Part shown: piece by piece, positions 13,623 to 24,783 of the stretch | Position numbering within the stretch: position 1 is the stretch's first letter | Layout: every line of letters begins with the position of its first letter | Origin: Megascapheus bottae | Taxonomy: Eukaryota > Chordata > Mammalia > Rodentia > Geomyidae | DNA length: 64,000 nt | Reading direction: 5' to 3' | Assembly: GCA_024803745.1 (NCBI GenBank) | Contig: JANJXV010000004.1 | Coordinates: 43,457,358-43,521,357 of the forward strand | Made by a program: the position numbers and the translations under genes | The notes under the pieces: generated by a model | Database searches by the model: none | What the model was told of the DNA's origin: nothing | The model's input: only the letters and a program-made list of their open reading frames with translations

Positions 13623-14684
13623 AAGATATAAAGAATGGAAGGTTTTTATTGTTCCCTCAGTTATGAATGAGAGCTTAGCTGGGTACAGTATTCTTGGTTG
13701 GTACTTATTTGAATTCAGGGCATGACATATATCCTTCCAACCTCTTCTTGCTTGCATGGTCTCTGATGAGAAATCTGGAGTTATTCTGATTGGTTTGCCT
13801 TTATAGGTGATTGTTCTCTTTCCCTGGCTGCTTTTAGGATTCTATCTTTGGCCTCTATTGATCCAGTTCGGATTATAATGTGGCAGTGGAATGTCCTTAT
13901 CTGGTCTGGTCTGTTTGGGGTTCTAAAAGCTTCTTGTATCTAGATGGGCCTGCCCTTCTAGATATTTGGGAAATTCTCTGAGATGATTCCCTAAAGTATA
14001 TTTCCAATACCATTGACCTCTTTCTCCAGACCCTCCTCAATATCAATTAGCCTTAAATTAGGCTTCCTAATTGTATCTTGGACCTCCTGAAGCATTTTCA
14101 CATATTTCCTAGATTTGAATTGACTCATTTTCTGTTTTTTTTCTATAACAACTAAATTATCTTCAACCCCGGAAATTCTCTCTTCTTCAGTCTAACCTGC
14201 TATCAAAGCTTTCTACTTTATTCTTCAACCCCCTTGCTTCTAATTGCACATTTTTGATGCCTTGCATCTCTTATTTTAGATCATGTAATGATTTCTTTAA
14301 CTCCTTGATTTCCATTTGAATGGTTAACTCAGTAGCTTTATTCTCTTTGGACATTTGTTGGAGTTCAGTCACCTTTTTGTTTGTGGATTCTATGAATTCG
14401 TCCATTTTTCTTTGAAAAACCTCTATCATGGCCTCCTTTATGGCTTCCCCTTTTTCACATATCACCTTGTTTATGGTTTCCTCTTGTTTAGCTGTGGCTT
14501 CCTCCCTTATCTCTTTCTTTATGTTTTCACACTTTTCATTAATGATGTTTATCAGTTGCATTTGTATAGCACTTGGAAGACTCTCCTCTAGATTTGCCAC
14601 TGGCTGCTCAATTGCCTGTTTATATTGGGTGGGAGATGCTATTCCTTGATTTGACATTTTTCTTGAGTTTCTTGTTCTGCCCAT
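13623..14684 (-). pseudogene. L1 ORF1 (broken), inverted segment of a twin-primed L1
   Basis: L1 ORF1p is an RNA-binding, trimer-forming chaperone of retrotransposition. An ATG at 14684 opens a 137-codon frame to a stop at 14271-14273. It is rich in Lys, Glu and Gln and has heptad-like spacing in its last part, such as 'MEIKELKKSLHDLK', as expected for the coiled coil. Below 14270 the frame is broken but homology continues: an 'ENFPN'-like element of the RRM region lies near 13980, and the C-terminal domain motif 'YPAKLSFITEGTIKTF' is read at about 13635-13680 in the frame that opens at 13757. Premature stop and frame shifts make it non-functional. It runs opposite to the ORF2 part at 15.0 kb, which marks a 5' inversion rather than a separate insertion. 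Confidence 0.9.
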
Positions 14685-14990
14685 TTGAAAATGGGAGCAA
14701 GATTAATACGAAATGAGATTATAATTTTTCAGATATAACCAACCTAGACCTTTTTAGTTGGCTGACAATAGATGTTCACACTTTTAGATTGGTAATATCA
14801 CTCTCTCTTTCTTTTTGTGCTCTTACATACAAATCTAATACAACCACAGATCACCGATTTATGACCAAAACAATAAGCCCCTCAATCCAATCTCTGTTGT
14901 ATTTAAGTCCCTCTGGGCCTACAGTATAATTGAACACATAGATACACAGTATTGTTCAACAATACTGTAGATCCATGCATTATAAAAGTT
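14685..14990 (-). mobile_element. L1 5' UTR portion of the inverted segment
   Basis: This stretch lies upstream of the ORF1 start in the minus-strand direction, has no other identity and ends where plus-strand ORF2 begins, so its position implies L1 5' UTR. The inversion junction is at about 14985-15000. I see no monomer repeats and no clear promoter. Confidence 0.6.
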
Positions 14991-15599
14991 GAAGGATGAA
15001 CAGAGGACCAGAGATAGAAAAATAAAAATGGCCTATAGACATAGGAAGAAATGCTCAACATCTAAGGTCATAAAAGAAATGCTAATCAAAACAACTCTAA
15101 GATTCCACCTTACTCCAGTTAGAATGACCAGAATCAAGAAAACTAATAACAACAGATGCTGGAGGAAATGTGGCCAGGAGGGATCACTCGTGCACTGTTG
15201 GTGGGAGTGCAAACTGGTTCAACCACTATGGAAAGCATATGGCAGTTCCTAAAAACACTACACATAGAGCTCCACTATGACCCAGCAATTCCACGACTTG
15301 GCATTTACCCAATTGTCCAGAAACAAGAGCATACTAAATCCACTAGCACAACGATGTTCATTGCAGCACTGTTTTCCATAGAAGAGATATGGAACCAACC
15401 CAGATGTCCCTCAGTTGATGAGTGGATCAACAAGATGTGGTATTTATACACAATGGAATTCTATGCTGCTGTCAGAAAAAATGACATCGTCTCATTTGTT
15501 AGGAAATGGATAGACTTAGAAAAAATCATATTAAGTGAAGTAAGCCAGACACAAAGGAACATAGGCTTAATGGTTTCCCTCACTTGTCATAATCAGTAG
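14990..15599 (+). pseudogene. L1 ORF2 C-terminal fragment
   Basis: ORF2p is the endonuclease and reverse transcriptase of L1; only its extreme C-terminal region survives here. Two plus frames overlap (14989-15252 and 15156-15599), so a frameshift lies near 15150-15250. The second contains 'LHYDPAIPRLGIYP', 'WNQPRCPSVDEWINKMWYLY' and 'MEFYAAVRKNDI', typical of the L1 ORF2 C-terminus, and stops at 15597-15599. The endonuclease and reverse-transcriptase domains are absent. Confidence 0.93.
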
Positions 15600-16015
15600 A
15601 AACCTTGGGCTCTACTAGTAGAGATTTGCAATAGAGCAAAACCTAGCTACATAAGGCCATATAGTATGACGCTAAATGAAAGGACCTCTAGGATATAGAA
15701 CAAAAGCCATATAATGAGTGATTGTTGTCCTTAATGTACTATGATATCTCTCATCTCTTTTGCTGTCCCTTGATTATCTCATATTGTTACAGTACCTCAC
15801 TTTGTTATCTGATATATTGGATACATTTGTATTTGGTTATTTGAAATTGGATAGGGAAGGGGGAAAACAAGATGAGGGGTGGGGGTGGGGGTGGGGTGGA
15901 GGGAAATGGGGACCAAGACATGAGAAAGGGCATCAATGTATGCGAATTAATGCACCTTCTATCTGGCAACTATAACGTAACCCTTCTATTAATTACAATA
16001 AAAAATATATGAAAA
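15600..16015 (+). mobile_element. L1 3' UTR, type A reference copy
   Basis: It follows the ORF2 stop directly: 'accttgggctctactagtag', 'atataatgagtgattgttg', a G-rich tract at 15855-15910 ('gggtgggggtgggg'), then 'ttaattacaataaaaaat' and 'atatgaaaaaaagg'. I used it as the reference for the other type A tails. The G-tract could form a G-quadruplex, as is common in L1 3' UTRs. Confidence 0.92.
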
Positions 16016-16057
16016 AAAGGCATACGGAAAACAATACTTAACAATGTAATACTAAGT

Positions 16058-16210
16058 TATTATCCCAGGATGCAAGAATAATTCAACATATGTATAAAAA
16101 TTGTGATACATTGCATCAACAGAATGAGGAGCAGAAAACAATATGATCATGCCTATGTAAAAGGAAAATGTAAGAAAAAGTGTTCATTATAAAGGAGTAT
16201 TCCACAAAGA
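16058..16210 (+). mobile_element. Old L1 ORF2 fragment (part 1)
   Basis: 'cccaggatgcaagaataatt', 'caacatatgtataaaaattg', 'cattgcatcaacagaatgag' and 'aacaatatgatcat' parallel the ORF2 region that in human L1 encodes the reverse-transcriptase core just before the catalytic motif. High divergence shows it is older than the neighbouring L1. Confidence 0.72.
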
Positions 16211-16308
16211 GTTGTGATGCAAACTTGCAATCCCAGTGTTTAAGGCAGGATTTTGAGTTTGAGTTTGAATTCAGACTGTGCTACCTAAAGAGTTCTTCTT
16301 TCTACAAA
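16211..16308 (+). repeat. Old B1-like SINE monomer inside old L1
   Basis: 'gatgcaaacttgcaatccca', then 'ttaaggcaggattttgagtt' and 'gaattcagactgtgctacc' follow a 7SL/B1 body. It splits the old L1 ORF2 sequence on either side. Confidence 0.55.
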
Positions 16309-16419
16309 CAACAGAAAATAAGCATCCACATGATTTTTAAAAATTTAACAAATTACCTTTAAAAGATCTATATGTCCACACAAGTATGACCGCATATGAG
16401 AAGATCACAATTTGCATAG

Positions 16420-16860
16420 TATTTACTGACCAAAATGCTTCCAATATTTACTCTAAAATATGTAACAAGACAAAAGTACCTATTTTTACCACTTTTATTC
16501 CTTGTAATACTGGAATTACTCACCAGAGCAATTAGGGAAAAAGTCTGAGACAATCAACTTGTACAGAATTGAGTCAAAATATCTCTGTGTTCATATGAGA
16601 TGACTAGATCAGAAAATGCATTAAAATATCAATTAGGATTGATAAAAAGCAATTTAATAAACCTGAAGAATACTATTCAAAACATAATAACTATCCCTAG
16701 TCCTATAAAAATAGTGGCTAATAAAACACAAAGAAAGCAATATCATGTATAATGGCTACAAAAGTAGAAGCAAATAAATTTACCCATTGAAGTGAAGGAT
16801 CTCAGCAACAAAAATATAAGCCAACATTTTTTATGGAAGCTCAAAGAGGAGGGAAGCTGG
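16420..16860 (+). mobile_element. Old L1 ORF2 fragment (part 2)
   Basis: 'cctatttttaccacttttat', 'tactggaattactcaccaga' and 'gcaattagggaaaaa' match the segment downstream of part 1 in L1 ORF2. Further on, 'aaataaatttacccattgaa', 'gtgaaggatctcagcaac' continue the same order. No open frame survives. Confidence 0.7.
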
Positions 16861-18440
16861 AACATGGAAGATAAGAGATATCAGACATCTTTCTGTATCT
16901 CCACAAAATTGAAACATTGTGAGAATAATAGAGTAAATGTGTAGTTTTAGAAAAGATGGAGTGTTACAGGAATGCAACAATTGTATTAGTCATCAGTGAA
17001 CAGGTAAAAATTGGAAATATTAGACACTGGAATTTTAAGACTACTAACAGTAAGTGTAGGGCAGCTTGATGGAAAAAGTGCAAGATCATTTTCAGGTTGA
17101 CTGTTTCAAATGATAGAATGTCTACAATCCATGTAACATGAGAGCATGGGATTTTTCGAATATCTGTAGCTTAGCCACAGATGTCCTAACAAGAGATATT
17201 TCAAGAAAGGTAGTACCATCTTACATAAAGTACTAGAAGTGCAGAAGTCCATGTATTTATATATTTCCAAGTCAAATGGTCTCTGAATTTGACTGGATAA
17301 TTAGGGACCAACCTTGAGAATTACCATGAGCTCAAAGTTCTAATAGGTTGGTCCTAAGTGCCTAGACCCAGATATACAAGGTAGGAAGCATGGTTTTCAT
17401 TACAGAGAGAAGAAGATGCTTTCCATTTTCAGTAGATGGTCTATCTACCAAAAGGAAATATGAGATTAGATGAAAATGGATCTATCTGGAACTGAAACAG
17501 AGACCAGTGAGGAGGTCAGGTGTTACAAGCGAGGAAATGACTACGAGCCAAGTGACTGAAGGCTATACACATAGCTTTGTATTAGTCATCTTCTCCATGT
17601 TCAGCAGACAAGAAACACAACACAAACATTAGGTCCTTGAGCATTTCCTCTACTTAACAGTACACTGAAAAAAAAAACACAGCAGTTGCAAGTAAGCAGT
17701 CGCTGCAGTGTTCTTCAGCCTAAGCAGGTGAGAGGTATTCACAGATAACTCCTCATTTCACCATGCTTTAGGTTCAAACACATATCCTACTTGCATACAT
17801 AAAGCATACACATTGTCTTAGAGATGTAGATGGACAAGACAGGACTGGGATCAAGCTCCACACTGGCTGGTGTGGTCTTGCTTTGTTTGTGTGCTTCTCT
17901 AAAGGAACAGGGTGCACAGGAAATCTTCACTGCTTATCAAACTCTAGACATGGAAGCTGAAACTGTGTAATCTGAATCTTGACCAGATGGAGTAATGTTT
18001 GAGTCTTCATCTTTCTTCACTAAGGTTGGTGTTGGATTTGTAGGCATCTGCTTTCTCACACTATTTTTTTATATCTGTATCACATCATTCTTTTATCTTT
18101 CTTACCTCGATCCTTGTTTCCATTTCTTTTCTTACACCATTCTTTTATTGTGTTGTTAATATTACTTACCTTTATGAAAAAATTAACTTTTTAGGCTTAC
18201 CTGCATCCCTTTTCTTCTTCCATTTTAAAATTGAGATCAGAGGTGTGGTAAATGTTACTCAGCATTTTTTCAACTACAATTGTATATCTGGCTTATTTTT
18301 GCATTTATGTTACTAATGTGATTTGTGATCACATTACATTGGGATTGAGCATTTAAGTTTATTATTCTTCAATAAGTGAATCAACATAAAATAGGCAAAA
18401 AAATTACAAAAGTCTAATTTTTAAAGAAAATAAATCGTTC
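16861..18440. other. Unannotated DNA
   Basis: A slightly less AT-rich patch at 17500-17960 resembles no repeat or coding sequence that I know. The rest is plain AT-rich DNA. Confidence 0.45.
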
Positions 18441-18769
18441 CAAAATTGATGTAAATATATAGTTAAATACATTAAAAAGACAGTGTAGAATTTGTGGACA
18501 GTTTCAACAGAAAGATAAGGATCATGAATTTTAAAAATAGTGAATTATTGGATATAAAAGTTCAGTAAGTCAAATAAAATTTGAAATGGAAAAAATAACA
18601 GTAGAGTACATGAAATATTAGCAAGAATATCAGTGCTTGAACAAAAAGTCAGTTTCTGTTTATATTCAGATAGTAATGACAGAAATTATCAGAATTTCAT
18701 AATCTCAAAATCAATAACTTAGTAATATACTTCAATGTTTTAGAATTACCAGAATTATCCAAGCCCAAA

Positions 18770-18890
18770 ATTGTGAGAAAGAAATAAAATATAAGATCAG
18801 AGCTATGATTGATAATCTGGAAACAATAACAAGAAAATAATGTGAATAATCAATGAAACAAACTGGACCAAACTTTACCTAACTGAAAGA
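18770..18890 (+). mobile_element. Possible old L1 ORF2 fragment
   Basis: 'aagaaataaaatataagatc', 'gaaacaataacaagaaaata' and 'aatcaatgaaacaaactgg' resemble the A-rich ORF2 segment around 'INETNKL' in human L1. The A-rich bias makes chance similarity possible. Confidence 0.4.
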
Positions 18891-19327
18891 AAGTGAAGAA
18901 TCAAAATAGACATGAAAACTGTGACATTATAGTAGATGCACCTAATATCTCCAAAATTACTAGGTCCTAGTTTGAAAGCATTATCATTGGCTGAGGAGAT
19001 TTTGATTACTCGAATCAGAAAAGGCACTAATAAATAGGTGTTAAGACACAGGACTGAGGAACTTTGTCATACACAGCAGGGTAATTGTTGGTAAAACAAA
19101 TAAATAATTAAACAAGAAAACAAATAAATTATTAAAGTACTACATATATTTAAAACATGAGAGAAAGCAGATGGAAAGTTGCATTATAAAAATGATAAAT
19201 ATTTGAGGAGATACCCATGTTTGACCTAATTTAAAGACCATACAACATATACATGTATTGGTATATCACCTTGTACTATATAAATATATACATTTTTAAA
19301 GATTTTATTTCTCAGTTAAAAAATTTA
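18891..19327. other. Unannotated DNA
   Basis: Nothing recognised. A-rich, with no long frame. Confidence 0.45.
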
Positions 19328-19950
19328 TTCCAGATGTCCCTCAGTAGAAGACTGGATCAAGAAGATATGGTATGTATACACAATGGAATTCTATACTGCC
19401 ATCAGAAAGAATGACATTGCCCCATTTGTAAGGAAATGGAAAGACTTAGAAAAAATCATATTATGTAATGTAAACCAGACCCAAAGGAACATAGGCTCAA
19501 TGGTTTCCTTCATGTGTAATAATTAGTGCACATCTAGGACTCTCCTATCAGAGGCTTACAATAGCTCAAAACCTAAGTACATAAGGTCATATAGGATGAG
19601 AGTAAATGAAAGGAACTCTAGGATATGGAAACAAGAGCTTTATCTTATGCTCATTGTTCTTAATGTTATTTCTCTTCTCTTTTTTTACTCTTTGGTTAAT
19701 CTCATATTGTGACTGTATCTGACTTTGTTACCTGGCATATTGTTTATATGATTGTTTGTTTATTTGAAATAGGAAAGGGAAGTGGGGGAAAACAAGATGA
19801 TGGGGAGGGTGTGGGGGAAGAGAAATGGGGACAAAAACATGAGAAGGGGTATCAATGTATGGGAAGTAATGCAACTACTATCTGTTGATTTAACTTCAAC
19901 CCCTCTATACATTACCCTGATAAAAAATAAAAATAAATAAATTTGAAAAA
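19328..19950 (+). mobile_element. 5'-truncated L1, type B
   Basis: It starts within ORF2 ('cagatgtccctcagtagaag', giving a 'RCPSVD.W'-like reading), passes 'tacacaatggaattctatac', and continues through the 3' UTR: 'tcatattgtgactgtatctg', 'gtgggggaaaacaagatg', ending 'cccctctatacatt' and an A-rich tail. The last motif and 'gtttgtttatttgaaat' mark type B. ORF2 is short and broken. Confidence 0.9.
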
Positions 19951-20692
19951 TTACAAATACCAACTATTGTGATTTGATTGAATATTCTTGTTCATTTACA
20001 TAATAATCAGCAATCTTAAAAATATTTTAAAGTGAATTATCTTATTTTATGCCTCAAATATTTATTGATTCTCCTTTACTTTTTAATTGAGCTATGGTAT
20101 TTAAACTTAACTATTAGATGAACATAACGCAAAATGATTCTTTATCAATAGCATCACTTCACCCTATTCAACACAAAGTAAACCTTAATTGCATCCAGGT
20201 AATAATGCAATCCTAACAACTTCACAGATATTGGGTGGTTTTGAGAAGTTTCTTCAGGGATCCAGACACTTATTCTACACTAGTTATCAGAATGATCAGG
20301 ACTTCATCATTTAACTTAGTAACATAAGTTTGAAAACTTTGTCAGATATTTGCTTTCTAATCACTATTATACAACATGAGCTCACACAGATACATAAATA
20401 AGCATTAAAGAAGAAAGGAAGGAGGATAAAAGATTTATCCTTATGGAGATGAAAATATTACTCAATTATTATATATGTGCTTATTTTAGCTTTAGCAACA
20501 ATAGGAAATTAACATATGGAACTTACTTCCTTATTCCAATGTTCTCAATTTCTGAGAGAACTCAATGCACTTTGACTACTTTTTCTGAAATACCCAAATG
20601 TTCAGCCTTCTCCAAAGATAAAAAATTAAATTCTTTTGTTCTTTTTGCCTATTAAAGGATATACAGATTCTATTCCATTATTAATGCACTTC
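19951..20692. other. Unannotated DNA
   Basis: Nothing recognised. The 70-codon plus frame at 20443-20655 has no family signature. Confidence 0.45.
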
Positions 20693-21521
20693 TAACTTTA
20701 AATTATCTTTTTTAATTTGTAATGTGTAGAGGGATTACAGTTCTATTTGCCAGAGAGTAGTACATTACTTCTCATACATTGATAATTTCTCATGATTTTG
20801 TCTTTATTTCCTTCCCCCCTCCCCTCCCATTCATCTTCTTTTCCCCCTTCCCTTTCCTATTTCAAATAAACAAATAAATAACAAATAAGATGCCAGGTAA
20901 CAAAGTCAGATACTTTAACAATATGAGGTTAACCAAAGGGCAACAAAAGAGAAGAGAAATAACATAGCACCTTAAGAACAATAATCACACAAGATAAAGC
21001 TCTTGTTTCCATATCCTAGAGGTCCTTTTATTTAGCCTCATCCTATATGACCTTATGTATCTAAGTTGTGTGGTATTGTAATCCTCTGCTAGGAGAGTCA
21101 TAGGTGTGTACTAATTATTACCAATGAGGGAAATCATTGAGCCTATGTTCCTTTGGGTCTGGTTTACTTTACTTAATAAGACTCTTTCTAAGTTTTTCCA
21201 TTTCCTTACAAATGGGGTGATGTCATTCTCTCTGATGACAGCATAGAATTCCATTGTGTATAAGTATCACATCTTCTTATTGCATTCATCTACTGAGGGG
21301 CCTCTGGGTTCATTCCAAATCTTCACTATGATAAATAGTGCTTCAGTGAACATCGTTGTGCTAGTTGATTTAGTATGCCCTTGTTCCTGGACAGTTGGGT
21401 AAATACCAAATAGTGGAATTGCTTGGTCATAGGAGAGCTCTATGATTAGTCTATTGAGGAACTGCCATACTGCTTTCCATAGTGGTTGAACAGGCTTACA
21501 CTCACACCATAACTTTAAATT
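20693..21521 (-). mobile_element. 5'-truncated L1 with target-site duplication, type B
   Basis: The plus strand shows the complement of the 3' UTR ('taatgtgtagagggatta', 'ttcaaataaacaaataaata', 'aaaagagaagagaaataaca') and then of the ORF2 C-terminus ('agaattccattgtgtataag', 'ttcagtgaacatcgttg', 'ccatactgctttccatag'). The 12-mer 'taactttaaatt' at 20693-20704 and 21510-21521 brackets it. It is about 800 bases long, truncated inside ORF2. Confidence 0.93.
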
Positions 21522-22200
21522 TTCAATAAAACATTTTAATTTTTAATTAAGAAGAGATACTTATGTTTCATATGTGTTATCTCAAAATTCCTTAAGGAAT
21601 ATATCATGATGCAATTATTTGTGAATTCATCTCCACATAGCCTGAAATTTAACGTAATGAGTGGAATTACAAACTTGAACATTTTATTTTTAGTGATTTG
21701 TGAAAGAATAAGCAATTGTTTCGTTATCTCACATGGATCCATTTTTGTTCTTCAATAAGATTCATAATGAAATTGACTACACATGATGTTCTAATACTGC
21801 TAATATGTACTCCATCTAAACATACGTACAGCCTATCTTAGAAAATACTGGCAAGTGAAACAAGATCATGATTTGAGCAATAGAATTCTACAGCTGAAAG
21901 GGCCATGTCCTCTTATCTCTGAACTGGTTACCTGATTGATTTTTGTCTGACATCTGAAGTCTTTCTGTTCTATTACAGTTTGCTGTTTCTCTTAATTCTT
22001 ATAGATGTGTGTTTTCATATGAAAGAAAGCTATCCCACTTAGTGAAACAAGGTGAGTTCAGTATCACAATTAATAAAACTACAGGTATTCAGTCTGGTGA
22101 TAGTTGCCAATTTCTCTCCTTTGGCTATTGACTATCAATTTTGCCTTATGCACTGGAAATAATAAATCTTAGAATACACAGGGCAAATATTAGAATACAT
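21522..22200. other. Unannotated DNA
   Basis: Nothing recognised. Confidence 0.45.
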
Positions 22201-22246
22201 AGGGAAGTGGTGCTGTAGCGCAAGTGGCAGAGCACTAGCCTTGAAC

Positions 22247-22287
<41 letters not shown>
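22201..22287 (+). repeat. Geo-half SINE fragment with (AT)n tail
   Basis: 'gggaagtggtgctgtagcgc', 'aagtggcagagcactagcct' and 'tgaacaaaa' are the start of a Geo monomer. It breaks off into an uninterrupted AT dinucleotide tract at 22252-22286. Confidence 0.8.
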
Positions 22288-22291
<4 letters not shown>

Positions 22292-22908
22292 AATGTGAAG
22301 TTACAGTCACATGGAAGTAATCAGGCCAGGAAGAGAGTTCCCCTGGTCATCTGATACATGTAAAATGACAGTCCTAGTGGTTTTTGAAGGAAGAGACAGT
22401 GTGTGAGAAATATTAGAAAAAAGCCACACCATCAGGTTCCTAACATTATGTGTGGTTTTAAAAAAAATGGAAAGGCAAAACATCCCTATTTCATAAGTTC
22501 CAATTGTTGGCGTCTTTATCTTAGTCTGAAGACTGGGTTCGTATCTAACAGCTCATCAGTTTTAATTTCCGTAAGACCACCAGAACCTTCTTATACCTTT
22601 TCATTTCTGCTGGTTTATTTTCATACCTATAAATTTGTATTTCTAGTCAAAGTTCACATTGAGTCCTAAGCAAATTAACCTATCCTCACAGTGGTCTTCT
22701 GTGCTTCTTCTCTTTTATTTTGTTAATAAGAACCTAATTTTCAGTGCTAAGATAAATCCATTAGTTTATTTTATTTACTAATCTAGTATTCCTTCAATGA
22801 TGCTTTCTCAGCATATGTCAACAGCACACATTCATTGATAAGGATATTTATGAATTTTTATGTGTTTACATATATTTTACATGAGTTTTGAAGAAATCAA
22901 AATCAGTC
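22288..22908. other. Unannotated DNA
   Basis: An 88-codon plus frame (22403-22669) covers part of it. I see no motif, and codon content is unremarkable, so I do not call it a gene. Confidence 0.4.
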
Positions 22909-23024
22909 ATGAAGTTGATCCTGTGGTTCAAGTGGCAGAGCACTAGCCTTGAGCAAAAAGTGTCCAAGGACAGTGCCCAGGCCCTGCGTTCAAGCCCCAG
23001 GAATGGTGAATTAAAAAAGAATTT
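22909..23024 (+). repeat. Geo-half SINE fragment
   Basis: 'ctgtggttcaagtggcagag', 'cactagccttgagcaaaaag', 'acagtgcccaggccctg', 'gttcaagccccaggaatgg' and an A-rich tail: the right monomer alone, without the ID-like left monomer. Confidence 0.88.
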
Positions 23025-23800
23025 CCTGCAAAACATAATCAGAGCATGTAATATATCCTATATCTTATTTTTGTCTTCTAACTTTATATTTTCTCAATTA
23101 GTATTTTCTGAATGTAAATTTTTACTTTCAATATGATCATAACTTCCATTGGACCAAAACTAATGTTGAGAATTAAGTATTTCAACCACTGGAGTAGACA
23201 TTTATGCATTGTTTCTGAAACATTAAAAAAGATTTATAGTTTATAACTGTACCTGAAACATCTAATGAAATAAATAATGTTTGTTAACATGTTATTTCAC
23301 CATTAGAATATATACTTGTTTTAGAAAGAGATGGCACCTATTTTAAATTCTTAAACTCTAAGTTTTCATTTTCAAGTTTTTAGTGCAGATAAATATATAT
23401 TATTAAGCCTAAAATGTGCATCCTAGGACAATGATGGCTAGTGTTTCAAGAGAGAGTACCATCCCCTTTCAGAACGACACATCTTTCCATACTTGAGAAA
23501 AATAAGGCATACTTTCCCATTTCTTAACTATAAAATATTCACTCTAATAAATTTATTTTGGTACTTAAATAGCTGTTGAAATTTTCAGCATGTTTATTCT
23601 TCTTGCAACTCAGAGGAAAAGCTGAATTTCATTGCAGCTTGAGTTCTGGTTGTAAATCTTTTCTCATCTACTCTAGGGAGGATCTTACCTAAAGAGGAGA
23701 TTGCTCAGAGACGGCAGCAAGGCCTCCCATAGCACACTGGATATCCTACATTCCACAGGATATTTACACTTGATACCTAGCTTTAAAAAAGCCAAATGTA
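23025..23800. other. Unannotated DNA
   Basis: Nothing recognised. Confidence 0.45.
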
Positions 23801-23990
23801 GGGGCGGGGACTTTGGCCTAGTGGTAGAGTGCTTGCCTAGCATGCATAAAGACCAGGGCTAAATTCCTCATTACCACATACATAGAAAAAGCCAGAAATG
23901 GTGCTGTGGCTCAAGTGGTAGAGCTCTACCCTTGAGAAAGTCCACGGACAGTGCTCAGGCCCTGAGCTCAGCCCAGGACTGGCAGAAAAA
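23801..23990 (+). repeat. IDL-Geo dimeric SINE
   Basis: 'ggggactttggcctagtggt', 'agagtgcttgcctagcatgc' (A-box side), a degraded B box 'ggctaaattcc', then 'gccagaaatggtgctgtggc', 'agtgctcaggccctgagctc' and 'aggactggcag'. It is full length. Confidence 0.92.
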
Positions 23991-24537
23991 ATAGCCTTTC
24001 TCTATAAACAAATCATAAGGAATTTTTGATAGAGAAACTGTATAAAAGAATTAGAAAGACTTAAAAGGACAGAAGATTTAGAAAGAGTTAAAAGGACAGA
24101 AAACTGAAGCTATCCTAAACAAAAAGCAAAAGGAAAATAAAAAAATGCAAGAATTTATTTTTAAAATAAACATTTCTATAACAAGGTAATATTCTCAGGT
24201 TTTGAAAGTCAGTTTCAATCTAAAATAATTTTAGTAAAATATAATATGTACTTCTCTAAGACTAAACTCAACATCCAGAGATTATTCTAATGAGTAAATC
24301 TTTCTAACAAATATTTGATCTTCCTTCAGGTTTATTTAAATCATTACTTATAAACCTAAATTATTATCAATGAAAGACAGAAAAAATAAAAAAGGATTAT
24401 AAACATTTTAAATCACATGGATATGTTTTAGAAAGAATAAAAAGGTATACGCAGCTCTTCCAAAGTAGTTCAATAAATGAAGACATTAGTTTATTACCCA
24501 AGATGTAAATGTAACATTTTCTGATAATTTTTCTGTC
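23991..24537. other. Unannotated DNA
   Basis: It contains a short direct repeat, 'agaaagacttaaaaggacag' and a close copy near 24045-24100. Otherwise nothing. Confidence 0.45.
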
Positions 24538-24783
24538 TTTTTTCTTTTTTGGTCAGACATAGGACTTGAACTCTGGGCCTGCGTGCTGTTCATGAGCTCT
24601 TCAGCTAAAGGACAGAGCTTTATATCTTGAGCCACAGAGCCAATCCAATTTTCTGGTGGTTTATTGGAGCTAAGAGTCTCACAGTCTTTAATGCCCAGGC
24701 TGGCTTTGAGCCATGATCTTCAGTTCTCAGCCCTCCTGAGTAGCTAGGATTATGGGCTTGAGCCACCAGTGCCTGACTGCCCT
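24538..24783 (-). repeat. B1-like/Geo composite SINE
   Basis: Plus strand: T-rich start, 'ggacttgaactctgggcctg', 'gagctcttcagctaaagg', 'cttgagccacagagccaatc', then the B1-like half 'cccaggctggctttgagcca' and 'cctgagtagctaggattatg', ending 'gccaccagtgcctgac'. The minus-strand frame at 24620-24889 is produced by this SINE. Confidence 0.92.

Noticed and set aside
14355..14649. Plus-strand frames opposite L1 ORF1
   Set aside because: Antisense shadows of the ORF1 coiled-coil region; their Phe/Leu/Ser-rich content mirrors Lys/Glu-rich codons.
13623..16015. Two independent L1 insertions in opposite orientation
   Set aside because: The arrangement of element coordinates across the junction fits a single twin-priming event better, though flanking duplication was not found.
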